64,000 bases of DNA, from contig NZ_JAANCM010000012.1 in NCBI RefSeq assembly GCF_011603255.1, positions 62,001-126,000 on the forward strand. Direction: 5' to 3'. Of this stretch, positions 38,668 to 47,218 are shown in pieces. How positions within the stretch are numbered: position 1 is the first letter of the stretch; the number at the start of each line of letters is the position of its first letter. The translations under genes were made by a program, and so were the position numbers. This stretch comes from Ferranicluibacter rubi (GTDB lineage: Bacteria; Pseudomonadota; Alphaproteobacteria; Rhizobiales; Rhizobiaceae). The notes beneath the pieces are model-generated. The model did not search any database, was not told the DNA's origin, and worked only from the letters and a program-made list of their open reading frames with translations.

Positions 38668-39690
38668 ATGAACGACCCCTTTAAACAAACGGCAGCCCCA
38701 GGGAAAGTCCTGACGGCGCAAGACGATGCATCCGGGCGCATGGATGCGTGGCTGACCGAGCAGATGGACGGCCTTTTTTCCCGCAATCGTATCAAGGCCC
38801 TGATCGAGCAAGGCGCCGTGCGCGTCAACGGCAAGCCGGTGCTGGAGCCCAAGCGCAAGGTGCAGCCGGGCGACGTGTTCGAGATCGGCATGCCGGAGCC
38901 GGAGGATCCCGAGCCCAAGGGCGAGGACATCCCGCTCGACGTCCTTTATGAAGATAACGACGTGATCGTGCTCATCAAGCCGCCGGGGCTCGTCGTGCAT
39001 CCCGGCGCCGGCAACTGGACGGGGACGCTGGTCAACGCGCTCATCCATCATTGCGGCGACAGTCTTTCGGGGATCGGCGGCGTCAAGCGGCCGGGTATCG
39101 TCCACCGTCTGGACAAGGACACCAGCGGCGTCATGGTCGTTGCAAAGAACGATCTTGCCCACCGGCACCTCTCCGACCAGTTCGCCGACCACGGACGCAC
39201 CGGACCGCTGGAGCGCGCCTATGCCGCCATCGTCTGGGGCCGTCCGCGGGGACTGCGCGGCACGATCGACGCGCCGCTCGGGCGCGCCGGAGACCGGATC
39301 AAGCGGGCGGTGAAGAAGCACGATGCGGACGATGCGCGCGAGGCCATCACCCATTACGAGGTGACCGAGCGCTACCACGAAAAGCCGGATGCGACGGCGC
39401 TGGCCGCCATGGTCGAATGCCGGCTGGAGACGGGGCGCACCCACCAGATCCGCGTCCACATGGCCTATATCGGGCATCCCCTGGTGGGCGATGCCGACTA
39501 TGGCGCGGCATTCCGGACGAAATCGAACCTTTTGCCCGATGCCGCCAAGGCCGTCGTCGACCGGTTCCCGCGCCAGGCGCTGCATGCGTTCATGCTGGCG
39601 TTCGAACATCCGGCGACCGGGGAAACGATGCGCTTCGCCTCGGCGCTGCCGGACGATATGCTGGAGCTGGCTGCAGCCCTGAAAGCGTAA
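38668..39690 (+). CDS. rluD: RluD-family 23S rRNA pseudouridine synthase
   Basis: 340 residues. An S4 RNA-binding domain (LFSRNRIKALIEQGAVRVNGKPV) is followed by the RluA-type catalytic domain with HRLDKDTSGVMVVAKN containing the catalytic Asp (about residue 152), and ETGRTHQIRVHMAYIGHPLVGD. RluD isomerises uridines in helix 69 of 23S rRNA. Position next to rpoH is typical of rhizobia. RluA-family paralogues exist, so the letter D is probable, not certain. Confidence 0.92.
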   Translation: MNDPFKQTAAPGKVLTAQDDASGRMDAWLTEQMDGLFSRNRIKALIEQGAVRVNGKPVLEPKRKVQPGDVFEIGMPEPEDPEPKGEDIPLDVLYEDNDVIVLIKPPGLVVHPGAGNWTGTLVNALIHHCGDSLSGIGGVKRPGIVHRLDKDTSGVMVVAKNDLAHRHLSDQFADHGRTGPLERAYAAIVWGRPRGLRGTIDAPLGRAGDRIKRAVKKHDADDAREAITHYEVTERYHEKPDATALAAMVECRLETGRTHQIRVHMAYIGHPLVGDADYGAAFRTKSNLLPDAAKAVVDRFPRQALHAFMLAFEHPATGETMRFASALPDDMLELAAALKA

Positions 39691-39792
39691 GTCCGCAGGC
39701 GTTCTGGCGGGCACTCGTGAAATCTCAAGCCTTGCATGCATCCTTTTGTCGATGCCGGCGTTTTCCGGTATCGATAGCCAAGGAGAGACATC

Positions 39793-40050
39793 ATGATCGA
39801 TGCCAGCCAGATCAAGGAACATGCCGAAGTCATCAGCGCCGATGGCGTTCATGTCGGAACCGTCGACGGTGTCGAGGGCGACCGCATCAAGCTGACGAAG
39901 AAGGACAATCCCGTCGGTCATCAGGACCATCATCATTTCATCGCCCTGTCGCTCGTCGAGAGCGTCGATGACAACCGGGTTCGCCTCAGCGCCAAGAGTG
40001 ACGAGGCGTTCCTGTCCGAGCAAGAAGATGACGGCGCAGCCATCCGCTGA
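39793..40050 (+). CDS. DUF2171 small protein
   Basis: 85 residues, AAGGAGAG before the ATG. Single PRC-barrel-like DUF2171 domain (IKEHAEVISADGVHVGTVDGVEGDRIKLTKKD, HHHFIALSLVESVDDNRVRLS). Small stress-associated protein of unknown function. Lies between rluD and rpoH. Confidence 0.85.
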   Translation: MIDASQIKEHAEVISADGVHVGTVDGVEGDRIKLTKKDNPVGHQDHHHFIALSLVESVDDNRVRLSAKSDEAFLSEQEDDGAAIR

Positions 40051-40271
40051 CGCTATCCGGAACTGCCGGAAAATCCGGCTTGAGGGGTTGATTTCAGCTC
40101 CTCGATGCCGATCTTTACCGAGATATCCCGAAGCCAAAGGATGGGGTCGCAATCGCGCGGCTGCATCCTTGAATCGTGCGCTGCGCGTTCTTATCTTGGT
40201 GACCTGTGGGGTCGAAGGACCCACATGCCCGGCTTGCCAGATGGAGGCCGGAACGAGAAAGGGGTGCAAAC

Positions 40272-41177
40272 ATGGCCCGTAGTACGATGCCGACACTGAC
40301 CGCCGGCGAAGGTGGTCTTAATCGATATCTCGATGAAATCCGCAAGTTTCCCATGCTGGAGCCGCAGGTCGAGTATATGCTCGCCAAGCGCTACCAGGAA
40401 CATGACGACCGCAAGGCCGCCCATCAGCTCGTGACCAGCCATCTGCGCCTCGTGGCGAAGATCGCCATGGGCTATCGCGGCTACGGCCTGCCGATCGGCG
40501 AAGTCGTTTCCGAAGGCAATGTCGGCCTGATGCAGGCCGTGAAGAAGTTCGATCCGGAACGCGGCTTCCGCCTTGCAACCTATGCCATGTGGTGGATCAA
40601 GGCGTCCATTCAGGAATATATCCTGCGCTCGTGGTCGCTCGTGAAGATGGGCACCACCGCCAACCAGAAGCGTCTGTTCTTCAACCTGCGTCGCCTCAAG
40701 GGCAAGATCCAGGCGCTGGATGACGGCGACCTGAAGCCGGATCAGGTGAAGCAGATCGCGACCACGCTGAACGTATCGGAAGCCGAGGTCATTTCGATGA
40801 ACCAGCGGCTTTCCGGCGACGCCTCGCTGAACGCGCCGATCAAGGCGGGCGAGGGCGAATCTGGACAGTGGCAGGATTGGCTGGTCGATGCCAGCGACAG
40901 CCAGGAAGACATCCTGATCGAGCAAGACGAACTGGAGAACCGCCGTTCGCTTTTGTCGGGCGCGATGGAGGTGCTCAACGATCGCGAACGCCGCATCTTC
41001 CAGGCGCGCCGCCTGACGGAAGATCCGGTGACGCTGGAAGAACTCTCGACCGAATTCGAGATCAGCCGCGAACGCGTCCGTCAGATCGAGGTTCGTGCCT
41101 TCGAGAAGGTGCAGGACGCGGTGCAGAAGGCCGCACTTGCGCGGGCGCAGGCCTTGCGGGTCGTCGAAGACGCTTAA
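40272..41177 (+). CDS. rpoH: RpoH, heat-shock sigma factor sigma-32
   Basis: 301 residues from the ATG at 40272 (MARSTMPTLTAGEGGL), GAAAGG upstream. Region 2 includes HLRLVAKIAMGYRGYGLP and AMWWIKASIQEYILRSWSLVK; the RpoH box QKRLFFNLRRLK, unique to sigma-32, follows; region 4 is LEELSTEFEISRERVRQIEVRAFEK. It directs transcription of chaperone and protease genes and is an FtsH substrate in other bacteria. Rhizobia often have two rpoH genes; this is the rluD-linked rpoH1-type locus. Confidence 0.96.
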   Translation: MARSTMPTLTAGEGGLNRYLDEIRKFPMLEPQVEYMLAKRYQEHDDRKAAHQLVTSHLRLVAKIAMGYRGYGLPIGEVVSEGNVGLMQAVKKFDPERGFRLATYAMWWIKASIQEYILRSWSLVKMGTTANQKRLFFNLRRLKGKIQALDDGDLKPDQVKQIATTLNVSEAEVISMNQRLSGDASLNAPIKAGEGESGQWQDWLVDASDSQEDILIEQDELENRRSLLSGAMEVLNDRERRIFQARRLTEDPVTLEELSTEFEISRERVRQIEVRAFEKVQDAVQKAALARAQALRVVEDA

Positions 41178-41200
41178 GCTGACGCCATTTCAAGATTTCC

Positions 41201-41231
41201 GAGCCCGGCTGCCATTGCAGTCGGGCTTTTT
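41201..41231 (+). terminator. Terminator after rpoH
   Basis: AGCCCG (41202-41207) pairs with CGGGCT (41222-41227), followed by TTTTTGTTTTG. Confidence 0.82.
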
Positions 41232-41387
41232 GTTTTGTTTTGGCCATATCTCGAAGAACTGCTGAAAATGCGACCGATTGCTTTAGGATTTTGATTCCGA
41301 AAGAGGCCTACAAGACGAGGTGTGACGTGCATCACCAGGCGTGCCTGCAGTGCGGTTTCATGTAATGTCGTTGGAAAGAGGCAGGTC

Positions 41388-41561
41388 ATGCAAGAGACAA
41401 TGGAGGGCCATGCCATGCCGATGCTGCGGCCCCGGCCTGCTCGCGGGCAGAAAAGCCGAACGATGCGGCCGACACTAAGGATTCTGGCGATTGCCGGTGC
41501 CCTCGCTCTGTCCGCCGGACTGTGGGTCGGCGGTTACGCCCTGGTTCGCCTCGTCTGGTAG
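41388..41561 (+). CDS. Small membrane protein (57 aa), unknown
   Basis: 57 residues from the ATG at 41388, with AAAGAGG 6 bases upstream. A basic N-terminal half precedes one C-terminal membrane span (LRILAIAGALALSAGLWVGGYALVRLVW). No family recognised. Small size makes it tentative. Confidence 0.5.
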   Translation: MQETMEGHAMPMLRPRPARGQKSRTMRPTLRILAIAGALALSAGLWVGGYALVRLVW

Positions 41562-41570
41562 ATATGCGCT

Positions 41571-41897
41571 TTAATTTGTGCCGTCGCCGGCTGCCAGCAG
41601 AATGCGCAGTTCCCGATCCAGCGCGTCGGCAATCTGCCGCGGGTCGGACTCATCCGCCGAGGCGGCATCGATTTCGAAGAGTTCGATAACGGCAAGATCG
41701 ATTTGCTTCTCTTCGGCCGAGACTGGCTCGGGCTCCGGCTCGTAGTAGATCCGGCAGTGGTCCACGAAATCGCGGCCGACGTCGCCATCCAGAAGAAGCG
41801 CCAGCGTCTTGCCGTTCTCGTCACGAAAGTGAAAGACCGTATTCAGGCCTTTCGGCGTTGTCGAAAGGTGACGTGCTGCGAATGCGAGTTCCGACAT
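41571..41897 (-). CDS. Conserved hypothetical protein (108 aa)
   Basis: 108 residues, soluble and acidic. Reads MSELAFAARHLSTTPKGLNTVFHFRDENGKTLALLLDGDVGRDFVDHC, then an acidic tail (EPEPEPVSAEE, SADESD). No family recognised, but the codon pattern and folded N-terminal half suggest a real gene. Convergent with the small membrane protein gene 9 bp away. Confidence 0.6.
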   Translation of the reverse strand: MSELAFAARHLSTTPKGLNTVFHFRDENGKTLALLLDGDVGRDFVDHCRIYYEPEPEPVSAEEKQIDLAVIELFEIDAASADESDPRQIADALDRELRILLAAGDGTN

Positions 41898-41980
41898 TGA
41901 CGACCTCGAATTTTCTCAACAGTTCGCAGTCTACCAGAAATTACGGTGCGTCGTCGCTAACTTTTTGCAGTGCAGCAAAA

Positions 41981-42163
41981 TCAGCCGGCGAACCGTTCCA
42001 TGACGAAGCTATCGGGTGAGCCCTGCAGGACGCGGTTGGTCTTTTCCAGCGACATGGAGCTCATCGAGACAACAGGTGCATCCGGCTGCGACAGCACGGT
42101 TGCCGTCATGAAGGTTGCGGTCAGCGCGATATAGGCTGTCAGGGCTGCAAATCGTATCGACAT
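41981..42163 (-). CDS. Small exported or membrane peptide (60 aa)
   Basis: 60 residues from the ATG at 42163, which has AGGAGA 5 bases upstream; the open frame starts eight codons earlier. A hydrophobic stretch (FAALTAYIALTATFMTATVL) acts as signal or anchor, then SQPDAPVVSMSSMSLEKTNRVLQGSPDSFVMERFAG. Function unknown; confidence limited by size. Confidence 0.5.
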   Translation of the reverse strand: MSIRFAALTAYIALTATFMTATVLSQPDAPVVSMSSMSLEKTNRVLQGSPDSFVMERFAG

Positions 42164-42321
42164 GGCATCTCTCCTGGTTTTCGGCACAACTCACGCTTTC
42201 TTCGAAAGTTCCGTAAGCCACGGATGACTGTGGGGAAAGCGCCGCTTTGCCGGCTTTGCGCGCTTGCCGGGGCGATGCGACCGTTTAAGATGCCGGTGGG
42301 CCTTTACCGACGGAGCCGTCT

Positions 42322-43623
42322 ATGACGTTCGACACCATCATTCGCCATGCCAACCTTGCCGATGACCGGATGGGCGTCGATATCGCGATCTCCAAGGGCC
42401 GGATCGTCGCGGTGGAACCCGGTATCACGGCGGAAGCGGGCGAGGTCATCGATGCGGGTGGCCGGCTCGTCAGCGCGCCGTTCATCGACATTCACTTTCA
42501 CATGGATGCGACGCTGTCGCTCGGCACGCCCCGGCTCAACCGGTCAGGCACGCTGCTCGAAGGCATCCAGCTCTGGGGGGAGCTGAAGCCGCTGCTGACC
42601 AAGGAAGCGGTGATCGAACGCGCGTTGCGCTATTGCGATCTCGCGGTTTCGCAAGGGCTGCTTGCCGTGCGCAGCCATGTCGATGTCTGCGACGAGCGGT
42701 TGACCGGGGTCGAGGCGCTGCTGGAGGTGAAGGATCTCGTGCGGGATTATCTCGACCTGCAGCTCGTCGCCTTTCCGCAGGACGGCTATTTCCGCTCGGC
42801 CACGGCGGCCCGCAATCTCGAACGCTCGCTCGACATGGGTGTCGATGTCGTCGGCGGCATTCCGCATTTCGAGCGGACGATGGAGGACGGGCGGCGCTCG
42901 GTGACCGCGCTTTGCGAGATCGCGGCGGAACGGGGGCTGCTGGTCGATCTGCACTGCGACGAGACTGACGACCCGATGTCGCGCCATATCGAAACTTTGG
43001 CTTACGAAACGCAGCGCCTCGGGCTTCAGGGGCGCGTGGCCGGTTCGCATCTGACATCCATGCATTCGATGGACAACTACTACGTTTCCAAGCTTCTGCC
43101 GCTGATCGTGGAGGCGCAGATCCATTGCGTGCCCAATCCGCTGGCCAATATCGTGCTGCAGGGGCGGCACGATACCTATCCGAAGCGGCGCGGCATGATG
43201 CGCGTGCCGGAGCTTATGGCGCTCGGCGTCAACGTCGCCTATGGCCAGGACAGCTGCATGGACCCCTGGTATTCGTTCGGCAATGCCGACATGCTGGATG
43301 TCGCGCATATGGCCGTCCACACGGGGCATATGACGAGCCCGGCGGCGGTCAAAGCCTCGTTCCGGGCGGTGACCGAAAACGCGGCCCGCACCTTCGGGCT
43401 CGACGGCTACGGCATCGCGCCGGGTTGCCATGCCGATCTCGTGCTTCTCGAAGCGCGCGACACGGCGGAGGCCGTGCGCATGCGGGCGAACCGGCTGATG
43501 GTGCTGCGCCGCGGCAAGATCATCGCGCAGACGCCACCGCGAACAGCAAAGCTGTCGTTGGCCGGGCGACCGGACACGCTGGAGCCCTGGCGCTATGCGC
43601 CGGTCGAGGCGTCGGCATCATGA
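42322..43623 (+). CDS. Cytosine deaminase-like amidohydrolase (CodA family)
   Basis: 433 residues. The metal-binding FIDIHFHMDATLS, the SHVDVCDERLTGVEALLEVK strand, HCDETDDPMSRHIET and PNPLANIVLQGRHDTYPKRRGMMRV align motif by motif with E. coli CodA, including its TYPKRRG stretch. The metal-ligand Asp is in AYGQDSCMDPWYSFG, where CodA has GHDD: the His and second Asp are replaced by Gln and Ser. A true cytosine deaminase or a related cyclic-amidine deaminase is possible. It overlaps the next gene by ATGA. Confidence 0.85.
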   Translation: MTFDTIIRHANLADDRMGVDIAISKGRIVAVEPGITAEAGEVIDAGGRLVSAPFIDIHFHMDATLSLGTPRLNRSGTLLEGIQLWGELKPLLTKEAVIERALRYCDLAVSQGLLAVRSHVDVCDERLTGVEALLEVKDLVRDYLDLQLVAFPQDGYFRSATAARNLERSLDMGVDVVGGIPHFERTMEDGRRSVTALCEIAAERGLLVDLHCDETDDPMSRHIETLAYETQRLGLQGRVAGSHLTSMHSMDNYYVSKLLPLIVEAQIHCVPNPLANIVLQGRHDTYPKRRGMMRVPELMALGVNVAYGQDSCMDPWYSFGNADMLDVAHMAVHTGHMTSPAAVKASFRAVTENAARTFGLDGYGIAPGCHADLVLLEARDTAEAVRMRANRLMVLRRGKIIAQTPPRTAKLSLAGRPDTLEPWRYAPVEASAS

Positions 43624-44108
43624 GCCTCGATATAACGCCACCCCGCCTCGGGCAGAGCGAACGCAATGCGGCCGACAGTGCCGGCGGGCTTCCGGCGGGC
43701 GGGTTCAACGCGCTCGTGCCGGAACTCGATGTGACGGACCTTGGCCGCAGCCTGACCTTCTGGTGCGACCTCCTCGGTTTTGCCATCGCCTACGACCGCA
43801 AGGCGGCGAACTTTGCCTATCTGGAGCGCGAGGGTGCACAGATCATGCTGTCGCAGATCAACGGCGCCTGGGTCACGGCGCCGCTGGAGCCGCCGCTCGG
43901 GCGCGGTATGAATTTCCAGATCGAGGTCTCCGATATCGCCGCCATTGCCGAACGGCTGGCGCAGGCGGACTGGCCGCTCTTCCGGGGCGTTCAGGATGCC
44001 GTCTACAATGTCGGGGGTGAGGACCGGGCGTCGCGCGAGCTGCTGGTACAGGATCCGGACGGCTATCTCGTGCGTCTCGCGCAGCGCCTTCCGATCGGCG
44101 ATGCGTAA
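43620..44108 (+). CDS. VOC-family protein (glyoxalase/bleomycin-resistance fold)
   Basis: 162 residues, ATG overlapping the deaminase stop. The fold shows ALVPELDVTDLGRSLTFWCDLLGFAIAYDR, LEREGAQIMLSQ, and the C-terminal RELLVQDPDGYLVRLAQ with the conserved DPDGYL. Bleomycin-type members bind drugs, others are dioxygenases or isomerases; no metal triad is certain here. Tight coupling to the deaminase gene suggests a shared pathway. Confidence 0.82.
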   Translation: MSLDITPPRLGQSERNAADSAGGLPAGGFNALVPELDVTDLGRSLTFWCDLLGFAIAYDRKAANFAYLEREGAQIMLSQINGAWVTAPLEPPLGRGMNFQIEVSDIAAIAERLAQADWPLFRGVQDAVYNVGGEDRASRELLVQDPDGYLVRLAQRLPIGDA

Positions 44109-44134
44109 GGTGGTGCGAACCTGAAAGGCAGCGG

Positions 44135-45055
44135 ATGACGGTCATCGCCCTCAGGGCTCTGCAGGCCTTCGAGGCGGTGGGGCGGCTTGGCAGCGTGACG
44201 GCGGCTGCCGTCGAGCTCGGCGTTTCCCCGGGCGCCGTCAGCCAGCACCTGCGCAAGCTGGAGGCGCATCTCAGCGTGAGCCTGATCGAGCGGCGCGGCC
44301 GGCGTATCGCGATGACGGCGCTCGGTCATCTCTATCATGCCGAAATCGCCAAGGGCTTCCTGCAGTTCGAGGCGGCGGGGCGCGTGCTGGCGCGGGCGCG
44401 CAATACGGGCGGGCTGACCCTGTCGGCGCTGTCCTCCGTCGTCAACAAGTGGATCGGCCGCCGGATCTTCGACTGGCAGGCGGTGCATCCCGACGCGCAG
44501 ATCCGCATTCTCGGGCAGGATGCGGAGCCGCGGCTCGGTATCGACGAGGTCGATTTCCGGATCACCTACGGCCTGCGCGGCAGTCCGCATCCCCACAGCA
44601 CCGCGCTTTTTCGCGACTGGGTGGTGCCCGCATGCGCGCCGGCCCTGATCGCGGCGCATGCCGGGCCTGTCGGCCCTGCGGAGATCCTCCGCCATCCGCT
44701 GCTGCATATCGCCTGGGAGCAGCATTTCTCGACATTTCCGCACTGGCGGGATTTCGCGCATGCGGCTGGCGTCGCCTTTGCGGAGGGTGGGCCGGGCCTG
44801 TCGTTCACGCTGTCATCCAGCGCCATCGATGCCGCGGTCAACAAGCGCGGCTTCGTGCTGGCGCAGATGTCGATGATCACGGACGAGCTTGCCGCAGGCA
44901 CGCTGGTCGTGCCCTTCGACCTGCGGCTGCCGCTGCCGGAGAGCTATTTCCTCGCCTGGGACCGCTCCGCACTCGACAAGCCGCATGGGCAGGCATTCCA
45001 TGGCTGGCTGACGGCGCTTGGGCGGCGGCAGGGACTTGCGTCGGCGCCGCAATGA
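44135..45055 (+). CDS. LysR-family transcriptional regulator, GcvA-like
   Basis: 306 residues. N-terminal helix-turn-helix: ALQAFEAVGRLGSVTAAAVELGVSPGAVSQHLRKLEAHLSVSLIERRGRRIAMT. The C-terminal effector domain has the GcvA-type W/H features (ILGQDAEPRLGIDEVDFRITYG). It lies 26 bp after the VOC gene and 109 bp before the LLM monooxygenase gene, both in the same direction, so either could be its target. Confidence 0.9.
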   Translation: MTVIALRALQAFEAVGRLGSVTAAAVELGVSPGAVSQHLRKLEAHLSVSLIERRGRRIAMTALGHLYHAEIAKGFLQFEAAGRVLARARNTGGLTLSALSSVVNKWIGRRIFDWQAVHPDAQIRILGQDAEPRLGIDEVDFRITYGLRGSPHPHSTALFRDWVVPACAPALIAAHAGPVGPAEILRHPLLHIAWEQHFSTFPHWRDFAHAAGVAFAEGGPGLSFTLSSSAIDAAVNKRGFVLAQMSMITDELAAGTLVVPFDLRLPLPESYFLAWDRSALDKPHGQAFHGWLTALGRRQGLASAPQ

Positions 45056-45163
45056 CCTTCCGCGACTGTTTAGAAAAACTTACATAGAACGTCGTTTCCC
45101 GGGCTTGTCCGCCGGCCGGTTCCCGCCATACTCCGGGCAGTCGATCACAGGAAGGGACCTCGC

Positions 45164-46540
45164 ATGGCACGGCAGGACAAGCTCAAGCTCGGGACGTTCG
45201 TCTACACCTTCGGGTTCCATCCCGCGAGCTGGCTGCACCCTTCCAGCGATGTGAACGGGGCGAACGATATCGCGCATCTGAAAAAGGTCGCGCAGATGTC
45301 CGAAGCGGCCAAGTTCGATTTCCTGTTCATGGCGGATTCGCCGGCGGCCGGCATCGGCGACCCCGATGCGCTGGCCCGCAGCCCCACCAAGATGAACCGT
45401 TTCGAGCCGCTGACGCTGCTCTCGGCGCTGTCCATGGTGACGGAGCGGCTGGGCCTCGTGGCCACCGCATCGACCAGCTACTACGAGCCCTTCAACCTCG
45501 CCCGCATCTTCGCCTCCATCGATCAGTTGTCGAACGGCCGCGCCTGCTGGAATGTCGTGACGTCGGATCATGACGAGACCGGCTACAATTTCAACCGGAC
45601 CGGGCTCGATCCGCACGAACTGCGGTACGAGCGCTGCCGGGAGTTCGTGGATGTCGTCTTCGGGCTCTGGGACAGTTTCGAGAAGGATGCGCTGCTGCTC
45701 GACCGCGATAGCGGCCTCTACTACGACAAGGCCCGGCATCACATGCTGAACCATGTCGGCAAGCACTATCAGGTGCGCGGGCCGCTCAACATCGCGCCCT
45801 CGGCGCAAGGGCGGCCCGTGATTGCGCAGGCGGGCGGGTCGGAGGCCGGCATGGACCTTGCCGCGCGCACGGCCGAGATCGTCTTCAGCCTCGCCTCCAA
45901 CATCGACCGGAACCGGGCATTCTACGCGAACGTCAAAGGGCGCATGCCGGTGCTGGGGCGCGATCCTGACGACCTCAAGATCATGCCGGGCGTGGTGCTG
46001 AATGTGGGGGAGACGGAGGCCGAGGCGCGGGCCAAGGTCGAGTTCCTGATCGATAGGCTGCATCCCGATGTCGGACGGCTGATGCTGTCGGAATTCCTGG
46101 AGGCGGACCTGCGCGGCGTGCCGCTGGACGAGCCTTTCCCGATGGACCGGCTTCCCGAACAGCCGAAGGGCTCCAAGGCGCTGTTCGAGGAGCTGACCGA
46201 TTTCGTGAAGAAGGGCCATACGGTGGGCGAGCTGATCCGGCTCTATGCCGAGAAGCACACCGGCAACGGTATCACCGGCACGCCGGTGCAGATCGCGGAT
46301 TTCATGGAGGAATGGTTCGAGACGCGCGCGGCCGACGGCTTCATCCTGATGTTTCCGACCCTGCCGGCGAGCCTTGAGGATTTCGTCCGGTTGGTTCTGC
46401 CGGAGCTTCGCCGCCGCGGCCTGTTCCGGGAGGAATATGAAGGCGAGACGCTGCGCGAGAACCTCGGCATCTCCGTACCGGTCAATCGTCATACCGCCGC
46501 CCGGCAACGTTCCGGCACCTCGGGCGTTCAGGCTCCGTAA
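45164..46540 (+). CDS. LLM flavin-dependent monooxygenase, NtaA/SnaA/DszA family
   Basis: 458 residues. Typical features are MADSPAAGIGDPDALARSP near residue 52, RLGLVATASTSYYEPFNLARIFASIDQLSNGRACWNVVTS, and VIAQAGGSEAGMDLAARTAEIVFS, which mark the nitrilotriacetate/DszA type. These use FMNH2 supplied by a separate flavin reductase, encoded next, to oxidise organosulfur or aminopolycarboxylate compounds. The substrate is unknown. GGAAGGGAC lies before the ATG. Confidence 0.9.
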   Translation: MARQDKLKLGTFVYTFGFHPASWLHPSSDVNGANDIAHLKKVAQMSEAAKFDFLFMADSPAAGIGDPDALARSPTKMNRFEPLTLLSALSMVTERLGLVATASTSYYEPFNLARIFASIDQLSNGRACWNVVTSDHDETGYNFNRTGLDPHELRYERCREFVDVVFGLWDSFEKDALLLDRDSGLYYDKARHHMLNHVGKHYQVRGPLNIAPSAQGRPVIAQAGGSEAGMDLAARTAEIVFSLASNIDRNRAFYANVKGRMPVLGRDPDDLKIMPGVVLNVGETEAEARAKVEFLIDRLHPDVGRLMLSEFLEADLRGVPLDEPFPMDRLPEQPKGSKALFEELTDFVKKGHTVGELIRLYAEKHTGNGITGTPVQIADFMEEWFETRAADGFILMFPTLPASLEDFVRLVLPELRRRGLFREEYEGETLRENLGISVPVNRHTAARQRSGTSGVQAP

Positions 46541-46680
46541 AGCATACGCGAAGATCGAGCTCCGTCCTTCGCAGTCCTGTTTTTGGTGGAAGGAAGATGT
46601 TCAGTGCATTCGGATAGACAGGGAGCCCCGACCGAGGATATGCCGTCGATCGGGATGCTCCAGATGCGAGGTGTCGTGAC

Positions 46681-47208
46681 ATGACTGCTGCCGTTTCTCC
46701 GTCGGGCGTGGACGTTGCCGGCCCCGATGCCGCGGCCTTCAAGCTCTCCATGCGCCATCTCGCAGGCGCCGTCTGCGTCATCACGGTGGGCGATGGCGAG
46801 GCGCGGACCGGGTTTACCGCAACGTCGGTCACATCGCTCTCGGCCGAAGTGCCCTCGGTCATCGTCAGCCTCAACCGCACGTCCTCCTCCTGGCCCGTGC
46901 TGGAGCGGAGCGGCCATTTCTGCGTCAACGTGCTGGCGGAAGGTCAGGACGGCGTTGCCAAGGCCTTTGCCGGCGCGGACGGACGCCGGGGGGCTGAGCG
47001 CTATGCCGGCGCTGAATGGACCCGGCTCGACAGCGGCGGATGGGCGCTTGCCGATGCGCTGACCGTCATCGATTGCGGCCTCGACGAGGCGCTGCATCGC
47101 CACACGCATGCCATCCTCATCGGCCGCGTGCGCAGCGTACGGGTGCGGCAGAACGTGGCACCGCTTCTCTACTTCAATGGCGGCTTCCGCACGCTGCTTC
47201 CCGAATAG
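46681..47208 (+). CDS. Flavin reductase (NtaB/RutF-type)
   Basis: 175 residues. The family hallmark is MRHLAGAVCVITVGDGEARTGFTATSVTSLSAEVPSVIVSLNRTSSSW, then FCVNVLAEGQ and the C-terminal LLYFNGGFRTL. It reduces FMN with NADH or NADPH for the adjacent LLM monooxygenase. A 140-bp gap separates the two genes, so they are likely but not strictly co-transcribed. The stop is 10 bp before the next gene. Confidence 0.9.
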   Translation: MTAAVSPSGVDVAGPDAAAFKLSMRHLAGAVCVITVGDGEARTGFTATSVTSLSAEVPSVIVSLNRTSSSWPVLERSGHFCVNVLAEGQDGVAKAFAGADGRRGAERYAGAEWTRLDSGGWALADALTVIDCGLDEALHRHTHAILIGRVRSVRVRQNVAPLLYFNGGFRTLLPE

Positions 47209-47218
47209 GACGACCCAC

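Noticed and set aside
38257-40296. 679-codon minus-strand frame covering rluD and DUF2171
   Set aside because: Only its last 126 codons form a real gene (DUF6476); the rest is antisense to rluD.
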